From: SZUA-320 sp041612035
GTDB lineage: Bacteria; Gemmatimonadota; Gemmatimonadetes; Gemmatimonadales; GWC2-71-9
NCBI GenBank assembly: GCA_041612035.1
Contig: JBFILX010000085.1
Coordinates: 1-8,681 of the forward strand
Reading direction: 5' to 3'
DNA: 8,681 bases
A program made the position numbers and the translations under genes. Each line of letters starts with the position of its first letter. Position 1 is the stretch's first letter. Positions 5,018 through 8,681 of the stretch are shown here, piece after piece. The notes beneath the pieces were generated by a model. It was not told the origin of the DNA. It made no database searches and saw only the letters and a list, made by a program, of their open reading frames with translations.

Positions 5018-6079
5018 ATGCCGCTGCTCCCGTTGGTCGGCCATCTGGAGGCCAGGCGCCGCGTCGCGGAGGCCCGGAGCACCGGGCGCCTCCCGCACAC
5101 GCTCCTGGTGACCGGACCGGCCGGGGTCGGGAAGCAGCGGTTCGCGCTCTGGGTGGCCCAGCTGCTGGTCTGCGCCGACCCCGGCGAGGAGCCCTGCGGG
5201 ACGTGCCCCGCCTGCCGGAAGGTGCTGGGGCTGGCCCACCCCGACGTCCACTGGTTCGTGCCGATCCCCCGTCCCAAGGCGGGTGACCCGGACAAGCAGG
5301 TGGACGAGGCGGAGCAGGCGCTGGTCGGAGTGATGGCGGAGCGGCGGGACCGGCCCCTGTGGGGGACGCCCGACGGGATGGCCATCCACGGGGTGGCCAC
5401 CGCCCGGCTCCTGCTCCGGCGCGTAACCCTGACCTCGGTGGAGGGAGGCCCCAAGGTGTTCGTGGTGGGGACGGCGGAGCGGCTGGTGCCCCAGGAGTCG
5501 AGCCCCGACGCGGCCAACGCCCTGCTCAAGGTGCTGGAAGAGCCGCCGCGCCGGACGGTCTTCCTCCTGACCACGGAGGACCCGAACCGGCTCCTGCCCA
5601 CCATCCGCTCGCGGGCCGTCCCGATCCGGCTCGGCCGGCTCCCGGACGACGCCGTGCGGGGGTTCCTCCGCGAGCACGCCGGCGCCTCGGGCGCGGCGCT
5701 CGATCGCCAGGTGGCCGCGGCGGAGGGCGCGATCGGGCGGGCCCTGGCGGAGGACGAAGCGGCGGCCAAGGCGCGGGAGGCGGCCGAGGCGCTGCTGTCG
5801 GCGATCGAGGAGGGCAAGGGCCGCTGGCTGGAGCGGGCGCTCCGGCAGGCGCCCTGGCAGGCGCGAGGCGACTTCAGCGCCATGCTGGTGGCCCTGGGCG
5901 GCCTGCTCGGCGAGCGGGCCCGCGACGTCGCGGACGGGGCCGGCCCCGAGCGGCTGGGCCGGCTGGTGACGGCGGCCGACCGGGTGCAGACGGCCTATGA
6001 AGCGGCGCAGGGGAACGTGAACCCGCAGCTGCTCATGGCCTCGCTGGCGGCGGAACTGGAGGAGCAGCTGTGCGGCTGA
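5018..6079 (+). CDS. holB: DNA polymerase III subunit delta' (clamp loader)
   Basis: A 353-residue clamp-loader subunit that helps load the beta sliding clamp onto primed DNA. The N-terminal AAA+ region (about 1-208) has an intact Walker A, GPAGVGKQ (33-40), and a zinc-binding set Cys52, Cys60, Cys63 and Cys66. The Walker B position is degenerate, reading VFVVGTAERL (147-156) with no Asp-Glu pair, as expected for a delta' without ATPase activity. The delta'-specific block PDAANALLKVLEEPP (163-177) is present. The SRC motif reads Ser198-Arg199-Ala200, keeping the arginine that acts in trans on the neighbouring ATPase. A helical lid and collar follow. Length is usual (E. coli HolB has 334). ATG 5018 is the first start after an in-frame stop at 5009. 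It lacks an SD and sits 8 bp behind an extended -10, so it may be leaderless. The stop overlaps moaC by 10 bp. Confidence 0.93.
   Translation: MPLLPLVGHLEARRRVAEARSTGRLPHTLLVTGPAGVGKQRFALWVAQLLVCADPGEEPCGTCPACRKVLGLAHPDVHWFVPIPRPKAGDPDKQVDEAEQALVGVMAERRDRPLWGTPDGMAIHGVATARLLLRRVTLTSVEGGPKVFVVGTAERLVPQESSPDAANALLKVLEEPPRRTVFLLTTEDPNRLLPTIRSRAVPIRLGRLPDDAVRGFLREHAGASGAALDRQVAAAEGAIGRALAEDEAAAKAREAAEALLSAIEEGKGRWLERALRQAPWQARGDFSAMLVALGGLLGERARDVADGAGPERLGRLVTAADRVQTAYEAAQGNVNPQLLMASLAAELEEQLCG
6058..6064 (+). promoter_or_regulatory. Ribosome binding site of moaC inside the end of holB
   Basis: GGAGGAG lies 5 nt before the GTG at 6070 and within the last codons of holB. It fixes GTG as the moaC start, so the first residues read MRLSHTDEAG as in the family, and it points to translational coupling with holB. 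Confidence 0.75.
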
Positions 6080-6564
6080 GCCACACCGACGAGGCGGGCG
6101 GGGCGCGCATGGTGGACGTGGGCGGAAAGCCTGTGACCCAGCGCACCGCGGTGGCGGAGGGGTCGGTGCAAATGTCGGAGGAGGCGTTCGTCCTGGTGCG
6201 CGACAACGCCGTGGCCAAGGGGGATGTCCTGACCCTGGCCCGGACGGCGGGGATCGCGGGGGCCAAGCGCACGGCCGACCTGGTCCCGCTCTGCCATCCG
6301 CTCCCGCTCGATCACGTGGGGGTGGAGGCGTGGCCCGACCCCGAGCTGCCGGGCGTCCGGATCCGGGCCGAGGCCCGGGCCACGGCGCGGACCGGGGTGG
6401 AGATGGAGGCCCTGGCGGCGGTGACCGCCGCCTGCCTCACGGTGTACGACATGGTGAAGGCGGTCGACCGCGGCATGCGGATCGACGGCATTCGGCTGGT
6501 GCAGAAGACTGGCGGGACGCGGGGCGACTGGCCCGCGCCCGATTCGACAACGCAGGAGGCGTAG
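6070..6564 (+). CDS. moaC: Cyclic pyranopterin monophosphate synthase
   Basis: A 164-residue cytoplasmic enzyme of molybdenum cofactor synthesis. It converts 3',8-cyclo-7,8-dihydroguanosine triphosphate, made by MoaA, into cyclic pyranopterin monophosphate. Family motifs run end to end: LSHTDEAGGARMVDV (3-17), KGDVLTLARTAGI (50-62), KRTADLVPLCHPLPL (66-80), RTGVEMEALAAVT (107-119), TVYDMVKAVDRGM (124-136) and KTGGTRG (146-152). Residues matching E. coli Lys51, His77, Asp128 and Lys131 are Lys50, His76, Asp127 and Lys130, so it should be active. Length matches the family (E. coli 161). The GTG start overlaps holB by 10 bp and has a strong SD. The stop TAG directly abuts the next gene's GTG. 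No other molybdenum cofactor gene is visible in the window, so its link to holB looks like convenience. Confidence 0.97.
   Translation: MRLSHTDEAGGARMVDVGGKPVTQRTAVAEGSVQMSEEAFVLVRDNAVAKGDVLTLARTAGIAGAKRTADLVPLCHPLPLDHVGVEAWPDPELPGVRIRAEARATARTGVEMEALAAVTAACLTVYDMVKAVDRGMRIDGIRLVQKTGGTRGDWPAPDSTTQEA
6554..6559 (+). promoter_or_regulatory. Ribosome binding site of the SLT gene inside the end of moaC
   Basis: AGGAGG lies 5 nt before the GTG at 6565, which follows the moaC TAG (6562-6564) with no gap. The near-perfect SD supports GTG as the true start and suggests coupled translation. Confidence 0.75.
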
Positions 6565-7269
6565 GTGACCGATCACTGGAAGCGTTTTCGTCCGCGGCGG
6601 AAGTTCTGGCTGCGCGTCCTCGCGACGCAGCTGGGACTGCTGGTCGCGGCGGCCGTGACGATCAGCGCCTTCGCGGCGTGGGTCCAGCGGCTGCGCGCCG
6701 CCGACGCCGCCCGCCCGATCGCGGCCGAGCAAGCCCTGGCGGAGATCGAGGAGCTGCAGAACCGGCTCCAGGAGACCCGGGGCGAGCTGGAGGTCACCCG
6801 GCTCCACCTGGAGCGGGCGACCCACGTGCTCGAGTACTCCGCCAAGTACAAGATCCCCGCCGACCTGAGCGCGGCGATCTACGACATCGCCCTGGCGGAG
6901 GGGATCCACCCCTCGCTCGGCTACCAGCTGGTGAAGGTGGAGAGCGGATTCAAGCCGACCGCCCGCAGCCCCAAGGGCGCCATCGGCTACACCCAGCTCC
7001 GGCTCCCCACGGCGCGGGCCTACGACCCGGAGATCACCGAGATCGGGCTGGAGCAGCGGGAGACCAACCTGCGGATCGGGTTCCGGTTCCTGAAGGACCT
7101 GCTCCGGCGGTTCGACAACAACCTCGAACTCGCGCTGCTGGCCTACAACCGCGGCCCGACCCTGGTGGACTCGATCGTCACCACCGGCGGCGACCCGGCC
7201 AACGGGTACGCCGAGGTGGTCATGAAGGGACTGAAGCGGGGCGCCCGGATTACGCCGAAGGGATCCTGA
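6565..7269 (+). CDS. Membrane-anchored SLT-type lytic transglycosylase
   Basis: A 234-residue protein predicted to cleave peptidoglycan glycan strands, leaving 1,6-anhydro-MurNAc ends. A basic N-terminus (KRFRPRRK, 6-13) precedes one membrane helix (about 15-39), giving an N-in anchor with the rest in the periplasm. A charged coiled-coil (about 52-92) then leads to a lysozyme-like domain (about 98-215). Catalytic Glu126 lies in VESGFKP (125-131), followed by the SPKGAIGYTQLRLPTA block (135-150) and AYNRGP (193-198). The GYTQ sequence departs from the GLMQ usual in family 1 SLT domains. The gene is the third of the holB operon, and its last 20 bp overlap the 3' end of the opposing MltD-like gene. 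Fold and active site are well supported. Its partner is unknown, though the coiled coil suggests dimerisation or a protein partner. YTQL may alter substrate fit (inference). Confidence 0.9.
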   Translation: MTDHWKRFRPRRKFWLRVLATQLGLLVAAAVTISAFAAWVQRLRAADAARPIAAEQALAEIEELQNRLQETRGELEVTRLHLERATHVLEYSAKYKIPADLSAAIYDIALAEGIHPSLGYQLVKVESGFKPTARSPKGAIGYTQLRLPTARAYDPEITEIGLEQRETNLRIGFRFLKDLLRRFDNNLELALLAYNRGPTLVDSIVTTGGDPANGYAEVVMKGLKRGARITPKGS

Positions 7270-8681
7270 TCCGGGTCCCTGCCTTGAGGGCGGTGGGGGA
7301 CCGCAGCCGGTTGGCGTTCATGAGGGCCTGGACCGACACGTTGTAGCGTTGGGCCAGGCCCGACAGCGTTTCCCCCCGGCGAACCAGGTGGGTCCGCGCG
7401 GTGTTCGCGGCGGCCGGGCGCGTGGACGACGGCGCCGGGGCCGCGCCGGCCGACCCGGCGCCGGGGATCACCAGCCGCTGGCCCACCCGGATCAGGTTGT
7501 TCCGGCCCACCCCCGGATTGGCGTCCCGAAGGGCCGAGAGCCCCACCCCGTACCGCCCCGCGATGCCGCCCAGGGTCTCGCCCTTCCGCACCACGTGTTC
7601 GCGCACCCGCACCCGCTTGCCCGGCGGCAGCGAGGCGTATGCCTCCGCCACCCGCGCCGCGGTGCCCGGCGGCACCCGCACCGTGGACCGACCGTTGGGG
7701 GTGGTGGCCCGGATCAGGTGGGGGTTCAGCTCCTTCAGCTCCGCGAGCGTCAGCCCCGCGGCCTCGGCCAGGACGTCCAGCCCCGTCATGGCACTCACCA
7801 CGATCGAGTCCCGGGTGAAGGGCTCCACCTCGGGGATCGCCTCGAACCCGTACGTGACGGGGTTCCGGGCGATCAGCGCCGCCGCGATCAGCTTGGGGAC
7901 GTAGTCCTTGGTCTCGGCCCGGAGATACCGGGAGTCGGCGAGGGTGAAGAAATCGGCGTCGCTCCATCCCTCGGGGTCCTGGGCCACCTGGTCACTCGCG
8001 GGGCCGCCGGTGGAGACCCGGGCCAGGCCGCGGGAGACGGTGCCCGGCCCTCCGTTGTACGCGGCCGCGGCGAGGTAGACCGACCCGAACTTGTTGGAGA
8101 GGTACCGGAGGTAGCGCGCCGCCGCGTCGGTCGCCTTGACCGGGTCCCGCCGCTCGTCCACCCAGCTGTCCACCCGGAGTCCCATCCAGCGCCCCGTCCC
8201 CAGCATGAACTGCCACATCCCGACCGCGCGGCTCCGGCTCACCGCCACGTTCGAGTAGCCCGATTCGATGAGCCCCAGGTAGAGCAGGTCTTCGGGCAGG
8301 CCCTCCGCCGCGAACCGCTCGCGGATCATCGGCGCATAGACCGGGAGCCGGGTGAGCCAGACGGCCATCCGGTCCCGGGCCGGGCCCTGGAAGAACGACA
8401 GGTAGTACTGGACCCGCTCGTGGCCGGCGTAGGTCGTGAGGTCGAGCGAGGCGAGCCCCACGGGCGGCGCGTTGGGGTCGGCCTCGGGGAGCGGCAGGTC
8501 GGCGCCGGGCGCCACCGCGGTCGCCAGCTTCTCGAGCACCGCGGCGTCGGCCGCGGAATCGGCCGCGGCCCGCTCGTCCAGCAGCACCTCGGGCGGCGGG
8601 ACGATGACCGTCACCAGCGACTCCACCACCACGGCCGCGGGCGCGGCGGCCACCTCACCCCGCCGATCGCCGGCAACGGCG
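7250..8681 (-). CDS. mltD: MltD-like lytic transglycosylase with LysM domains, 5' end outside window
   Basis: Peptidoglycan-cleaving lytic transglycosylase of the MltD type. The frame is open to the right edge, so the GTG at 8653 is probably an internal valine and the true start, with signal peptide or lipobox, lies beyond. Counting from that GTG (467 residues), an Ala/Pro-rich spacer (1-70) precedes the catalytic domain (about 100-260): catalytic Glu130 in LIESGYSN (128-135), GMWQFM (145-150), VDERRDPVKAT (165-175) and AAAYNGGPG (196-204). A degenerate LysM-like segment (roughly 275-335) follows, then two clear LysM domains at 353-398 (HVVRKGETLGGIAGRYGV) and 421-467 (THLVRRGETLSGLAQRYNV), joined by an Ala/Ser/Pro linker. 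LysM binds GlcNAc-rich glycan and positions the enzyme on the sacculus. The 3' end overlaps the plus-strand SLT gene by 20 bp with no terminator between them. Assignment is firm; the membrane-lipoprotein status typical of MltD cannot be checked here. Confidence 0.93.
   Translation of the reverse strand, partial: AVAGDRRGEVAAAPAAVVVESLVTVIVPPPEVLLDERAAADSAADAAVLEKLATAVAPGADLPLPEADPNAPPVGLASLDLTTYAGHERVQYYLSFFQGPARDRMAVWLTRLPVYAPMIRERFAAEGLPEDLLYLGLIESGYSNVAVSRSRAVGMWQFMLGTGRWMGLRVDSWVDERRDPVKATDAAARYLRYLSNKFGSVYLAAAAYNGGPGTVSRGLARVSTGGPASDQVAQDPEGWSDADFFTLADSRYLRAETKDYVPKLIAAALIARNPVTYGFEAIPEVEPFTRDSIVVSAMTGLDVLAEAAGLTLAELKELNPHLIRATTPNGRSTVRVPPGTAARVAEAYASLPPGKRVRVREHVVRKGETLGGIAGRYGVGLSALRDANPGVGRNNLIRVGQRLVIPGAGSAGAAPAPSSTRPAAANTARTHLVRRGETLSGLAQRYNVSVQALMNANRLRSPTALKAGTRIRIPSA

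Noticed and set aside
7143..7967. Second minus-strand frame inside the MltD-like gene
   Set aside because: Gly/Arg/Pro-rich shadow of the LysM-containing frame, which carries all the recognisable motifs.
1..8681. CRISPR array, insertion sequence, toxin-antitoxin pair or defence system
   Set aside because: No regularly spaced repeats, transposase motifs, terminal inverted repeats or defence-type domains were seen; all large frames belong to housekeeping or envelope families.

Overview
The window is strongly GC-rich (by eye well above 65%) and densely coded, and its third codon positions are almost all G or C. The gene content is bacterial and looks chromosomal: a DUF5916/CBM9-type outer-membrane protein, a small secreted protein of the 'GTW.LN..KSD' type, a tRNA-Asn without an encoded CCA end, holB, moaC and two lytic transglycosylases. 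The envelope is Gram-negative-like. This combination is common in Gemmatimonadota and related soil phyla. That placement is an inference from protein style, not from a marker gene.

Layout. Positions 1-838 (minus) hold the N-terminal 279 residues of a Kef/YbaL-type (CPA2) cation:proton antiporter that runs off the left edge. A 155-bp divergent spacer separates it from a 207-residue secreted protein (994-1617, plus), which ends at a perfect 9-bp intrinsic terminator. A 905-residue DUF5916 protein follows (1818-4535, plus): signal peptide, CBM9-like domain, then a predicted outer-membrane beta-barrel. Next is a small minus-strand RNA unit (4552-4812): a clear -35/-10 promoter, tRNA-Asn(GUU), a hairpin-rich trailer and a U-tract terminator. 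The trailer carries an exact 21-bp copy of the tRNA 3' end. That copy closes an 8-bp acceptor-like stem, so the trailer looks like a decayed second tRNA.

The right half is a tightly packed plus-strand operon: holB (DNA polymerase III delta'), moaC (cyclic pyranopterin monophosphate synthase) and a membrane-anchored SLT-type lytic transglycosylase. The genes overlap or abut and have good Shine-Dalgarno (SD) sequences. holB itself has no visible SD and sits directly behind an extended -10 element, which suggests a leaderless transcript. Facing this operon, and overlapping the SLT gene by 20 bp at the 3' ends, is an MltD-like lytic transglycosylase with two LysM domains (7250 to the right edge, minus, 5' end missing).

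How the genes relate. The two transglycosylases share a role in peptidoglycan turnover and may be coupled by their convergent overlap. holB and moaC appear to be housekeeping genes that share only a promoter. I see no CRISPR array, insertion sequence, integrase, toxin-antitoxin pair or defence cluster. The most unusual element is the tRNA-Asn trailer. I cannot claim a new multi-gene system here.
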